From positions 38,633,113 to 38,697,112 of the forward strand of contig NC_052508.1 of assembly GCF_014356525.2 (NCBI RefSeq): a DNA stretch of 64,000 bases. The letters run 5' to 3'. The stretch comes from Nilaparvata lugens. Its lineage: Eukaryota; Arthropoda; Insecta; Hemiptera; Delphacidae. The position numbers and the translations under genes were made by a program. Below are positions 10,672-21,387 of the stretch, piece after piece (position 1 is the stretch's first letter; the number at the start of each line of letters is the position of its first letter). The notes beneath the pieces are model-generated. The model did no database searches, was not told where the DNA came from, and saw only the letters and a list, made by a program, of their open reading frames with translations.

Positions 10672-12785
10672 CATCACAAGTAGAACTTGGCTGATCAGAA
10701 TTTTGGATGTTTTGCAGTTCAGCTATCTGCTCTTTAAGCTTCTTGTTTTCTTCTTCAAGATCAATTCTGCTTTTCTTCTTTCTACCTGGAATTCATTATT
10801 AGATCATCAATTAGATGGAAATTAATCTGTCAAGAGTACATGATAAGGTAATTGTAATATGAAGTTACAAAATTTTTTATTGAAAACGTCTAATGTTCAC
10901 ACATCAAAAATTCATATGTTTTGTTTATGAGCTCAGGACATCCTGCAGAATGAGATTCATCGAGAACAACAATCTCTTGCAATTTCTTGAATTATCAGCA
11001 TCTACACCCTTCACGGCATCACACAGACCACATCACTATGCAAGAGTAATTCCAAGGCAACTAATAAAATAACTAAAAAATCAAATTCAAATGAAGTCTA
11101 GTAAGCAGATTTTTAAGAGTAAATTCATTGTTCTCCAACTGTGTTTTTGCATTATTTTTAAATGTTAGTACAAAGAACCCTTTTAAACTATGGAAGCTAT
11201 GAACTCCAATTAAAAATGTTTGAAAATGCACTTTATGTAACTCGCATAGCTGTGACATTCAAGAATTTAGGCCAAAAATTATACGTATCATGAAAACAAT
11301 ATGTTCAGCTAGCATTAGAATGGGGAACACTTCTGTTCAAATGAAATATGAATTATTTGTTGAGAATACCATTCAACTTATGCTGAGGTGGTCCATTTAT
11401 TCAAATAATTCCCAACACAAAGCATATTAGAAGAGGAAAACATACAAACCTGTGTGAGTAGTCTTCTTATTTCCCAACTTTTCTGATTCTGTTTCAATTT
11501 CGGTTTCATCTATCTCAAATGAATCGACCATCTATAGAGAGAATAACAATATATAATAAAATAAGCCAAAGTTATTTTTCTAGTTTTTTGAGAAAATCAA
11601 AATTATTCAAGCAAGATTAGCCAAAAGCTATGAATAAAATCAAGATGATTGATTGGATAATGATTATTGAAAGTTTATAGTTACAATTTCCATTTTGTAA
11701 TTGACTACTATATTCATAATAATTATAATAACTGTAATAGTAGGCTACTATTTCATTAGCCTAATCAATAGAATAAGCCTATCCTTGCTTCATATAGTTT
11801 TGATGCTGGAGATATTTCTATTTGATGTGAAATATAAGTTCATTATCACCTACTTTTACCATAGGACTAATAGAAAAAGCTGTGATAATATCTATGATCA
11901 TATAATATACATGATCAATAATTACAAAATAGATATTATATTATTTATTATCTTTGATGCCTTTTTCATACTACCATATTTAGTTTATGATCACTGCGTG
12001 TGACATTGTGTACTTCGGGTCGTGAAAACAAAAACACTTCATATGCTGCGGACTGCGTATTTGTCGACCATTTTAATTTCAAGGACAATCGGTCGTTATG
12101 CATAAATAAAAACCCACCTTAAAACAAAACTGAAAATGATACAGTAGAAATTGATCCTACCTTAGTTCCAGGTGATGTTTTTGACAATACTTTCTCTACT
12201 TCTTTAGCAATTTTCAGTTGATCAGCAGTAATTGGAGATGAACAATCTAAAACAAAAACGACATGTTATTTTTATTTCATTGGGTTCTTTATTATAATAT
12301 TGTAAGGTTGGTTATTGATGAAATTTTGTTGGGTTTAGACAAAAATCTTTAAAGTTTAGGTACTGAATATGAGACTACAACATGGAATCTTCTAACGGTA
12401 TTTCAAATATAATAATGTATTCAAACATTTTAGACGTAGCCTAATAAATTGATATGAACAAACATACAGACTCAGTATTTATTCACAATTGGAAGTTAAA
12501 AGCTCTAATCTTTACATTATTCTGAATAGGCTATAGATAGATTGTATTTAACAGCTGAACTCAAAATCACAAAAGTGTTAAAAATCTAATTCTTCACAAA
12601 TTATTAACCAACCAACAATTTACACAAAGATAAATAATAATTTATCTGTAATTATTACATGGACCAAGTAGGCTATTTCTCACCTCTCAAATCATTCTGA
12701 GTGATATCATTGTCACTACTCAATGAATTGGAATCACTCTCTGACAATCTCCACATTGGGTCATATTCTTCTTCAAAATTATAGA
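10672..12785 (-). CDS. Spliced host gene: acidic/coiled-coil protein (four exons seen)
   Basis: Minus-strand exons with consensus sites join in phase: 12785(approx)-12684, 12246-12161, 11531-11450, 10785-10672. Donors read GAGAG|GTGAGA, AAG|GTAGGA, CACAG|GTTTGT and GATG|GTGAGC. Junctions are phase 1, 0 and 1 in order, and every junction completes a sensible codon. The first exon is acidic/serine-rich (SESDSNSLSSDND); the second is helical; the third is acidic; the fourth starts with a basic patch RKKKSR and runs into a leucine-type coiled coil (LEEENKKLKEQIAELQ). The start may be the ATG in PMWRL near 12758. The exon after 10672 is not found with confidence. The partial protein seen is about 120 residues. 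Family not recognised; a bZIP-like or tail-anchored scaffold protein are both possible. Confidence 0.65.
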
Positions 12786-13839
12786 CAAAAACAAAGGAAA
12801 CTGATAGTCTAAAACTTACTAGTACTAAAGGTGCGTTTATAATATATAACTTATTAAATAAACTTCTTACATGTAACATGTTATAAATAACTTCAGTTAT
12901 ATAGATTTGTTGTATAACTTTTGGTTATAGACAAAAATAAATTTGTAATAAGCTTAAATATACATCTGTTTGTGTTTATCGATTTTATGCAGGAAAGGAA
13001 AAACGTGCTATATAACACGAAATTCTGTTATAAAATTCGAAGTTGCATGTAAAACATTATATGCATTTGTAACATTTGATTTAATTTGTTATGTAACATT
13101 TGTTTTATGAAAACGTTACATAGTGTAAACGCAGCTTAAAACTCAATCGAAGTTATAGACTCTGTATTTTGTTTAAACCCAGCACAAATTTGTGTTACAT
13201 AGGCCTATTTTATTGTACTGTAGCCAAAACAGAAAACAAGAATTGTGTCTACATAAGTTACATACAATTTCATACGTTTTCAGAAAAAATTGGCTGGTGG
13301 AAATGAACTTGGGATAAGTTTAATTAAGAATGCCATGATTTAACGTGTCATTATAGGTTAGGTAAGCGTCCGACTGATTAACTGGACTGTAAATTCATTT
13401 AAAATACAGTTAATTATTATAAAGATAGTAAAAATATGTAGCCTACTCTTCATTCTTCTATTAGGTAGGTAACAAGTATTTTGTTAGAAATACTGTACAT
13501 TATAAGTTTTGAGTACTCTTGTGTCTGTAGGCCTATGCAAGCTTACTACCAACTTTTTATTAAGACTGTTTTTGTAATAGTTTTTTAATTGTCCAATCAA
13601 TTTTAAACAGAAATATTTAACTGGGCAGGTAAAGTAGAATGATTGTAGTCTCTACATAATAGGTATTTTTTTCGAACACCACTGCGCATATAGCTAGGCC
13701 TAGTTAACCTCAATTCAATTTGTTTCACATACTGGTATTATTATACCTTTGGGCTTTATAGTTCTTTTTGCTAATATAATTATTGTAATTTGTTTCAAAT
13801 CCAGAAAATGTATAGTGAAAGTGATGAAACTTGACTTAC
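12786..13839. other. Putative intron of the minus-strand gene
   Basis: Between the candidate 5' exon donor at 13839 and the next exon. Around 12830-13140 ATAACTT/TGTTATA-type words are enriched. I see no exon on the plus strand. Confidence 0.4.
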
Positions 13840-13990
13840 CTGTATGCAATTACATTTCAACTATCATGAGTGTTCTGGAAGACAAATTGTTGAATGGGTT
13901 GCTTGATTCCATAAATTGCACGATTTAGAACGTTGATTCTGCGATAAAGCTTTCAAGAACCTTCAGCAACCGGTATCAACAAAAATTAAT
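13840..13990 (-). other. Candidate 5' (probably non-coding) exon of the minus-strand gene
   Basis: A strong donor on the minus strand, CATACAG|GTAAGTC, sits at 13840/13839. The sequence before it contains an ATG frame that ends after about 20 codons at a TAA, so the exon is more likely 5' UTR. Its right edge is not defined. Confidence 0.35.
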
Positions 13991-14053
13991 TATACCTAAA
14001 CACTTAGAGCGTCCATCAAGTCACGATTCAAAGTGAAAAAAACATTGTTTTAG

Positions 14054-14402
14054 CCTTAGACCAGTTATAGAATAGACACGGCCTATTGTATATTCATACT
14101 AAAAGTCGATGAAGCCAACATCTACTGCCATATCTCCAAATCGTGACGTCAGCATCAGATAGAAAACTTTTCTGTAGAGTTTGTTTACATTGTTTTCCAT
14201 AGCAGATTGTGTCTATTTCAGCGGGAGCGCAGCTGGATTTTACCATTTTAATAAAATAATAATGATATTCACATACTTCTGAAATAGACACAATCTGGAA
14301 GTTTTCTATCCGATGATGACGTCACGATTTGGAGATATGGCAGTAAATTTTGGCTGCAGAGGCTAGACTTCCCATGGTGTCTATTCTATAACTGGTCTAA
14401 GG
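14054..14402. mobile_element. Foldback/MITE element, about 349 bp
   Basis: Terminal arms 14054-14079 and 14377-14402 are perfect 26-bp inverted copies (CCTTAGACCAGTTATAG). Inner blocks also pair: CCATATCTCCAAATCGTGACGTCA near 14130 with its complement near 14320, and GAAATAGACACAATCTG near 14281 with its complement near 14205. The flanks carry TTTTA within one base of each end, a possible 5-bp target duplication. No transposase frame. Confidence 0.8.
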
Positions 14403-14839
14403 TTTTAACGGCGCATGCTCTTTGTATTCAATCGTATGCTTGACTACAATTTTGCGCGATATTTGAATACCGGTATTGCAGAATTTATAGATCACATGTT
14501 ATTAGAATAATTTTCATATTAAAAGCATAATTAAGTGAAGCCACATGAGTGGCTTGTGATTGACACTAGAAATAATGTTGAATCAATAAAATAGTAGACG
14601 GTTATCATTTGAATTGAAAACTCGAAAATCATTATTTTCAATGTCTTGGTTGAAAGTTCACAACTGCCATGGTTTCAAGCATAAAATGAGTTCTAATTTG
14701 AAAAAATGATATAACTTTTTCAATTTTGGATAGAATCATTTGAAATTCTAGGACAAGGTTGATAATATGAAAAGAAACTTCCAAGAATTTTTACAGAATT
14801 TTTCATGATGAACCAATTTTTTTTTTAAATTTTAGACGT

Positions 14840-15400
14840 CAGTAGCACGTTAACGGCACGTCTGACAGGATTTTCACATAGGACAAAAAGTACTGGAAAT
14901 TCACTTCTACACCCGAATCAGTCATCAAAAATACATTGTTCCGGGAAAATTGAAAATCTGCCAAAAATTTTCAAAGTGCATTAAAAATTAGCGCAAAAGG
15001 TCTATAAATCGTTAACGGTGCATTGTAGACGATTTTTGCAAGAGACAAAAAATGCTGGAAATTCACTTCTACACCCGAATCAGTCATCAAAAATACATTG
15101 TTCCGGGAAAATTGAAAATCTGCCAAAAATTTTCAAAGTGCATTAAAAATTAGCGCAAAAGGTCTATAATCGTTAACGGTGCATTGTAGACGATTTTTGC
15201 AAGAGACAAAAAATGCTGGAAATTCACTTCTACACCCGAATCAGTCATCAAAAATACATTGTTCCGGGAAAATTGAAAATCTGCCAAAAATTTTCAAAGT
15301 GCATTAAAAATTAGCGCAAAAGGTCTATAAATCGTTAACGGTGCATTGCAGACGATTTTCGCAATAGATAGAAAGGTGTTAAAATTCGAATTTACAACCG
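14840..15400. repeat. Tandem repeat, ~162-bp unit, about 3.3 copies
   Basis: ATTCACTTCTACACCCGAATC starts units at 14899, 15061 and 15222, giving periods of 162 and 161 bp. The three units are nearly identical; a fourth, starting near 15380, is decayed. The unit includes CGTTAACGGTGCATTG. No coding frame crosses it. It may be a small satellite-like array or the inner repeats of a larger non-autonomous element. Confidence 0.92.
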
Positions 15401-15548
15401 AACTGTTGGTCAGATAGCCTAAATTGAGAGTTGAAAAAATGTTTGATTTTCACTTTTAACTTTTTCACTTTTTATTAACGTGAAAGATACGTGAGTTTCT
15501 CATTGTGTGTTGACATGGGTAATATCATCCTGAGAGCTCAGATATTTA

Positions 15549-15885
15549 TATCCTTATTGATATCTATGAAGATTTTATATAATCAATAGAAGTTCATTGA
15601 CTGTATTAATTTACCATTATGTCTATTTGTTTGTATTTACTTCTAATGATATCCATTTTTACATTTATTGATATCACTAAACGTTCAGTGATATTAATCA
15701 CTTTCTTTGACTGTATTTACCATTATTTCTATTGATATCCATGATCATCTATTGATATCAATAAACGTACAGTGATGATGTTCATTGACTGTATTTACCG
15801 TGATGTCTATTGATATCCATGAACTTCTATTGATATCCATGAGCATCTATTGATATCCATGAGCATCTATTGATATCAATAGAGT
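15549..15885. repeat. Degenerate short tandem repeat (TATTGATATCCATGA)
   Basis: The word TATTGATATC followed by CATGA or AATAA occurs about ten times, with three regular ~20-bp units at 15815-15880. The frame opening at 15870 is not convincing. Confidence 0.75.
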
Positions 15886-17469
15886 TTTTCTATCCATTTC
15901 TATGGATCTCTTCCACTAGGGTAGCCTGTTCAAATTGTGAAAGAATCAATTTCATCATATTCGGCTTTATTGTACCATACTTGAATTTTGAAAGTTTTTT
16001 TTTTCAATTTTTGTATCACTATAAATTCAAATTAGGTGTTGAGTTGGTTAATTTTGTTACTAATCATATTAATAATTTTATTACTGGAATTATTTGATTA
16101 ATATCGAATTGAGTAAGTTGAAAATATTATTCTCATTCCATATTTATATTCTGAAAGGCTTCTGGATCAAATAATATAAAGATAGCAAGCAGGATGACAA
16201 AACCAACCGGATCAGATAAGCCTTCAGACACTCTCAATTGCGAATTATGATAAAAATACCACATACCCTACTAATTAAATACTCTATTTTTATTGTCATT
16301 CTTCCATAACAATAGATATTATAGATATTATTATAACCCATTCTTGAAGCGCAAATTCAGTTATTAACACACTCTATTGTAAAAGAAAGTTCAAACTTGC
16401 CAACAGAAACTCTACTGTAATTGGTCAACAGACCCCTTCTTCACCCCTTTTTCCTCTTCTTTACCAATCCCAATCACATTTCCTATTTTTTATAGTGCAT
16501 GGGTGACCAGAGTCGGAAGGGTCTTACACCTCAAATCCATAGGGATCAGTTGTTTTATTCCATTAATCATTATGATCATTCTGTTTTTGAATGTAGAATC
16601 ACTTGCTTCTTCCCCAATGACTGTTGTATTTTGTGTTGTGTAAAAAAATGTATATTGAAATATGATATTGCAGTAGGCTATTGAATTTATAAAAAATATT
16701 TTTTCAATATATGTGGATAAATTATACTATTTTTATTGTTGGAATATGCCAAGTCTTAAGCTGTACTACAGTTATTCAAAGTATACCTGTTTGAATACAG
16801 GTATATTAAGAAACATTTCAAAAATATTATCCAAAGTTCAAAAATTATTTAAATAATAATTTTTCAACAAAAATCAAATGAAATCTTGGTTATTTTGATT
16901 TGTTGAATGTCTGGGTGTGTGATTTATTGTATTGATCGTGCTTATACTGACACAGTTTATTGTATAGTACAGTGTATTGCATATAATATTGCTAGAGTTA
17001 ACAAAACTATGATGTTTTTGCGTGTTACAGCCTACTTAATATTTTGTATTAGGTCTATTTATTATTTTGGAAAATATACAATGCATAGAATAAATCATCC
17101 AAACAAAGCATTACTGGAAGTATTTATCACTAAATCATCAGTTCAAATAACAGTAACTTGATAATTGAATAAACATAATAATTATTTGTTCAATAAGAAA
17201 ATATAAACAAGAACAGAATAATATAGCCTAAGGCAAAACTACTTTTAGTACTTTTTCAACCCAATTTTCATATATCTTCAATATACTGAAGTTTTTGAGT
17301 AGAAGGAATCAATAAAGAACTGCCTTGAGAATATTAGTATGGTTTGAATTAGCCGGGTATAGAGTACTACTTTGCCGACAACCAATAGAAGTGAATCTTG
17401 GCGGTACAGCCTAGCAAAATAGTTCAATCGCGCCACAGTCGCGCAGCGCGACATTTCAAACTCTCACTG
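15886..17469. other. Non-coding sequence
   Basis: Only short unconvincing frames occur (for example 16499-16684 and 16907-17161, rich in Cys, Tyr and Ile with no motif). Just left of the gene copy at 17470 there is a CG-rich patch (GCGCCACAGTCGCGCAGCGCG, 17430-17450) unlike its surroundings. Confidence 0.5.
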
Positions 17470-19659
17470 GTGCCTATAACAGAACCTTTTTGTGACAATA
17501 TTATGCTTGTGAAAATCTGTGGTTTGGAGGATTGTCAAGAACTGGATAAAAGACAATTTATTCTAAAGAAGGAGATGTGTGGATCATTCAACTTATACTT
17601 GAGAGGAAAATTCTCTAATATGGTGTCAGCTAAGCATGGAGTTAAAGCAAAGTTACCATACTTATTGGACAGTGGAAGTGATATGTCAAAGAAGATTCTA
17701 CAACTGCTTGGGGAGGACAACTATAGAGAAGTGCAGCAGAAGTACTACAATCCAGTGGGGATACCATACAAAGTAGAGCTTGCCGATGTCCCCATTGCTA
17801 CATTAATGGAGGAGTTACCAACAATATTGGGGCAGCTAAGGAAGGAACATTCCTATCTTCTGGACTTGGACATAACACAGGACTTTGCTGGAATATTTAA
17901 CAAGAGTGGGATGTGTGATTTTCTAACTAAAAATCATTGTTTTTGTTTCCAAGGAGAATATAAAGAAGACTATAATGTAATTGTGAATAATGATGGAACT
18001 GTTGGAATTGATTGCTTGACTTAGGTTAATAATAATGTGAGAGTAAAAATTTATAATAAGTTTATTTGTCAAATGACAAGCCCTGGTGTAAATAAGCAGC
18101 TAGGTAACCATATTGTAGACTTTATTGCCTGTCCAGATGCAAGATTACAGGAAACCTTTACCTCTGACTTGGCTAAAATGCATGGTATTACACGTTTGGA
18201 AGCTACAATCTATAACTACAGCATTAGAAATAACTATAGCTCTAATCAATTTGAGCCTATTCAAGATTGCTTGTCACTCTTAAATGACAGTAAGACTTAT
18301 TTCCAAAATGCTCCTATATTTTCTGTATCCTTAGCTAAAATGTGGACTAAACTGACAAACAATTTAAAGAATAGCTGTTGTTTGGTTTTTAACAATCTCT
18401 TACAATATGTTTACTGGGGAAATAGCAATACCAAGAAATTGACTGGAGTACAATTAAATCTGCCTACCAATCCACAACAACGAAATAAAATAATATCCTA
18501 TGTAATCTCTGCATTTAGCTTCAATCTACTACCTATTAATTATGTGGAAATTTTCGAGGATACAGACAACAAGGACAATATTAGTTTTATACAAAAGTGT
18601 TATATTAAGAGTGGTGAGACTTATTTCTCCAAGTCAACCACAGTTTTCTCTAGCATATCCAAAGTTGTTGACCTAGATGAGTTGGGTCTTGTAGCAACAG
18701 GTAACTTGATACCACAAGTCTTAAGAAAACGAGCAAACATAACCTGTAAGCTTCTCCCATACCCTGTTAAAGAGATACAGCCCTTGTCTCCTATCTCAGT
18801 GCTATCAGCCAAGAAGCATAAGCTAGAACTGGATGAAATTGATCTAAAAAGGAGGAAAATTGAGTTTTTAGAGGCTACAGAGAGCATAAAGGAGCAGCAC
18901 AAACAACTTATAGAATTTGAGAAAGAAATAGAAAATTTGAGAGAGGAACTTGAGCCATATTTCCATTCACATTGGCGAAATTTTGAGCCTAGTGGGGTTT
19001 ATAATGTGACTGCATTTTCTGTAAATAATAAGGGAAAATTTCCATATGTAGGTGTTTTAGGAGAAAAGGAAGGTTCGAAACATGTGTACATTGTAAAAGG
19101 ATATCACAAAAATGTTTTTCTAAATGCATACAACGCAATAGAAGACCTTAAGAAAGTGGGTTATTTTGTAATCCCATACAACGACCAAAAAGAAATTATT
19201 TGTCTACCAAGGGAAGAAATTATTTGTGTAATTACAGTCAATGGCATGACAAGCTATAATGGTAACACATTTCCAAAAATACAAAATCTAAAATTTTTGT
19301 CAGATGTATGGAAAAACTTAGAAGACACTCCATTCACACAGACAGAAGTGGAGCAGTATAATAACATCACAATGCTGGAAATTAAAGGGAAAGTAAAAGT
19401 AGGACAGTGCAAAAGATTAGAAGAATTACCAGAAGGTACAGAGTTGGTCATTATTGCAATAAAAGAAGTGTACAATAGAAACAAGATACGGTATATTTTA
19501 CAGTTTGAGAGCCTAGAAGAATTGTATGTGTCTAACTATTGGTTAGAGGAAGAATTTGAGAGCTCTAACATTGATTTGAATTATAAAATTAGAATTAAGC
19601 TAGATATTCTAAAGCATAACCCCAGTAGACATAAGGAAAGAGTTGTATTTTGTATTTAA
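17470..19659 (+). pseudogene. Unclassified element gene, copy 1 (5' truncated, one nonsense codon)
   Basis: Homology to the fuller copy at 21388-23759 starts abruptly at 17470, so about the first 61 codons and the promoter are missing. From there the frame runs to TAA at 19657-19659 with one break: a TAG at 18022-18024 where the other copy has TGG (Trp). The 3' end, broken in copy 2 by a frameshift, is intact here. Apart from that, the copies differ by only a handful of substitutions over 2.2 kb. Motifs are described under copy 2. The right-hand terminal repeat is present, so this is a left-truncated copy in the same orientation, about 4.1 kb from copy 2. Confidence 0.9.
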
Positions 19660-19839
19660 GTTAAGGTATTGTAAATAGTCGAAAATGTGAGTGCAGAGAA
19701 GGTTGTAATCCAATGTGACATCATCCAGGCTAAGAGCAGTGATGGGTAGAGCCAAGGTCACGTGATAGGGGGAGGAGGAGTGGGGGTCGCTGAAATTGCA
19801 TCGCTGAAAGTAAAGTAAGGTGATTTCTTACCTATATGA
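19660..19839 (+). repeat. 3' flank and right terminal repeat of copy 1
   Basis: Matches 23760-23939 behind copy 2 almost base for base. It ends in the inverse of the left terminus: the last 68 bp are the complement of the sequence that starts TCATATAGGTAAGAAATCAC. A polypurine segment (GGGGGAGGAGGAGTGGGGG) sits just inside. Confidence 0.9.
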
Positions 19840-20121
19840 AGATCAACCGTAGCAATTTTCGTAGACATCTGCTTGTCCATTCCTTTCTGTCCTTCTTCAC
19901 GTATCTGTTCCTCCTCACGTTTCTGCTCCTCCACCTCCTCTTCCTCCTCCTCTCCCGACTTCTGGATTGGTGTACTGCTTCTCCTTGGTTCATAATAGAA
20001 ACTATCAGATTCGATATCGTAAAGTACCGACTGAGTTTGAGCTTTGTTCTCACTCTCCAAAATATCAGAATCGAGATCACACTGGATACCAACAGTCCGA
20101 GTTTGTGGCTTGTCCAAAATA
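19840..20121 (-). other. 282-bp coding-like island between two facing element ends
   Basis: On the minus strand this unique stretch is one open frame encoding an acidic, low-complexity protein piece: it contains QTRTVGIQCDLDSDILE, then a run of EEEEEEVEEQKREEEQ, then MDKQMSTKIATVDLH. The frame runs out into the terminal repeats on both sides. It lies exactly between a right end (to 19839) and a left end (from 20122). It could be an exon of a host gene with elements on both sides, or cargo. I do not recognise it. Confidence 0.45.
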
Positions 20122-20611
20122 TCATATAGGTAAGAAATCACCTTACTTTACTTTCAGCAATGCAATTTCAGCGACCCCCACTCCACCTCCCTCTCTTATG
20201 AGCACACACCAATAAAATAACTAACTAACCTTTGATTTGCTGTGTCCTCCTTCCTCCTCCTTTGTCCTCTTCCTCCTCCTTTGTTCTCCTTCTCTTCTGT
20301 TATCCTCATCCTCCCCTCCAAGGACATAAATCCTCCCCTCCGAGGACAAAAACTGTCCTCCGAGGACAAAAATTGTGCTCCGTTCTCCTTCTTTGTCCTC
20401 CTCCTCCTCCTTTGTCCTCCTCCTCCACTCGTTTGGCAGGAAAGAAAAAATGAGAGAGGAATGCGGAGAAGGAGGGAGAACATTTGTGTAATTACACTCA
20501 ATGTTATGACAAGCTACAATGGTCTTACATTTCCTAGAATACAAAATCTAAAATTTCTGTCGGATGTTTGGAAAAACTTGGAAGACACTCCCTTCACACA
20601 AAATCTAGTTA
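20122..20611 (+). repeat. Left arm of the element, first partial copy (490 bp)
   Basis: Starts with the terminal sequence TCATATAGGTAAGAAATC, then CT-rich DNA, two tandem TCCTCCGAGGACAAAA words (about 20335-20375), then a piece related to the 3' coding part of the large gene (ICVITLN...VWKNLEDTPFT, 20484-20610). Nearly identical to 20796-21285. It stops exactly where the next terminal sequence begins, so it is an end fragment without a gene. Confidence 0.85.
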
Positions 20612-20795
20612 TCATATAGGTAAGAAATCACCTTACTTCACTTTCAGCGATGCAATTTCAGCGACCCCCACTCCACCTCCCTCTCTTATGAGCACACACC
20701 AATAAAATAACTAACTAACCTTTGATTTGCTGTGTCCTCCTTCCTCCTCCTTTGTCCTCTTCCTCCTCCTTTGTTCTCCTTCTCTTCTGTTATCC
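20612..20795 (+). repeat. Left arm, second partial copy (184 bp)
   Basis: The first 184 bp of the left arm again, ending at CTGTTATCC where the next terminus starts. The same 184 bp occurs inverted at 23940-24123 on the other side of copy 2, so copy 2 is enclosed in an extra symmetrical pair of terminal fragments. Confidence 0.9.
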
Positions 20796-21326
20796 TCATA
20801 TAGGTAAGAAATCACCTTACTTTACTTTCAGCGATGCAATTCCAGCGACCCCCACTCCACCTCCCTCTCTTATGAGCACACACCAATAAAATAACTGACT
20901 AACCTTTGATTTGCTGTGTCCTCCTTCCTCCTCCTTTGTCCTCTTCCTCCTCCTTTGTTCTCCTTCTCTTCTGTTATCCTCATCCTCCCCTCCAAGGACA
21001 TAAATCCTCCCCTCCGAGGACAAAAACTTTCCTCCGAGGACAAAAATTGTGCTCCGTTCTCCTTCTTTGTCCTCCTCCTCCTCCTTTGTCCTCCTCCTCC
21101 ACTCGTTTGGCAGGAAAGAAAAAATGAGAGAGGAATGCGGAGAAGGAGGGAGAACATTTGTGTAATTACACTCAATGTTATGACAAGCTACAATGGTCAT
21201 ACATTTCCTAGAATACAAAATCTAAAATTTCTGTCGGATGTTTGGAAAAACTTGGAAGACACTCCCTTCACACAAAATCTAGTTATCATTGCGCATGCGC
21301 AGTATCCTTCTCCTTAGCTGTATCCC
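20796..21326 (+). repeat. Left arm of copy 2, complete
   Basis: Terminal sequence (inverted match to 23872-23939 over about 68 bp), CT-rich segment, TCCTCCGAGGACAAAA words near 21010-21048, and the 3'-gene-like fragment at 21158-21290, followed by GCGCATGCGCAG and the promoter. Frames within the CT-rich part are low-complexity and not genes. Confidence 0.85.
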
Positions 21327-21363
21327 TATAAATACTCCAGAATAATTGACATTCGCTCAGTTT
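21327..21363 (+). promoter_or_regulatory. Core promoter of copy 2: TATA box and TCAGT initiator
   Basis: TATAAATA at 21327-21334 and TCAGTTT at 21357-21363 place the initiator A (21359) 32 bp after the first T of the TATA box, the usual arthropod spacing. The first in-frame ATG follows 29 bp later at 21388. GCGCATGCGC just upstream (21291-21300) is palindromic and could bind an activator. Confidence 0.75.
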
Positions 21364-21387
21364 GATAGTAGCAGCGAAACAGTGAAC

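Noticed and set aside
16907..17161. 84-codon frame rich in Cys/Tyr/Ile
   Set aside because: Composition follows the AT-rich DNA, with no motif or homologue that I recognise.
20196..21218. Proline/serine- or arginine/glutamate-rich frames on both strands
   Set aside because: Low-complexity translations of the CT-rich left arms of the element, present in every arm copy.
21346..21387. Upstream start of the large gene at 21346
   Set aside because: That codon is TTG and partly precedes the TCAGT initiator; the first ATG after the initiator is 21388.
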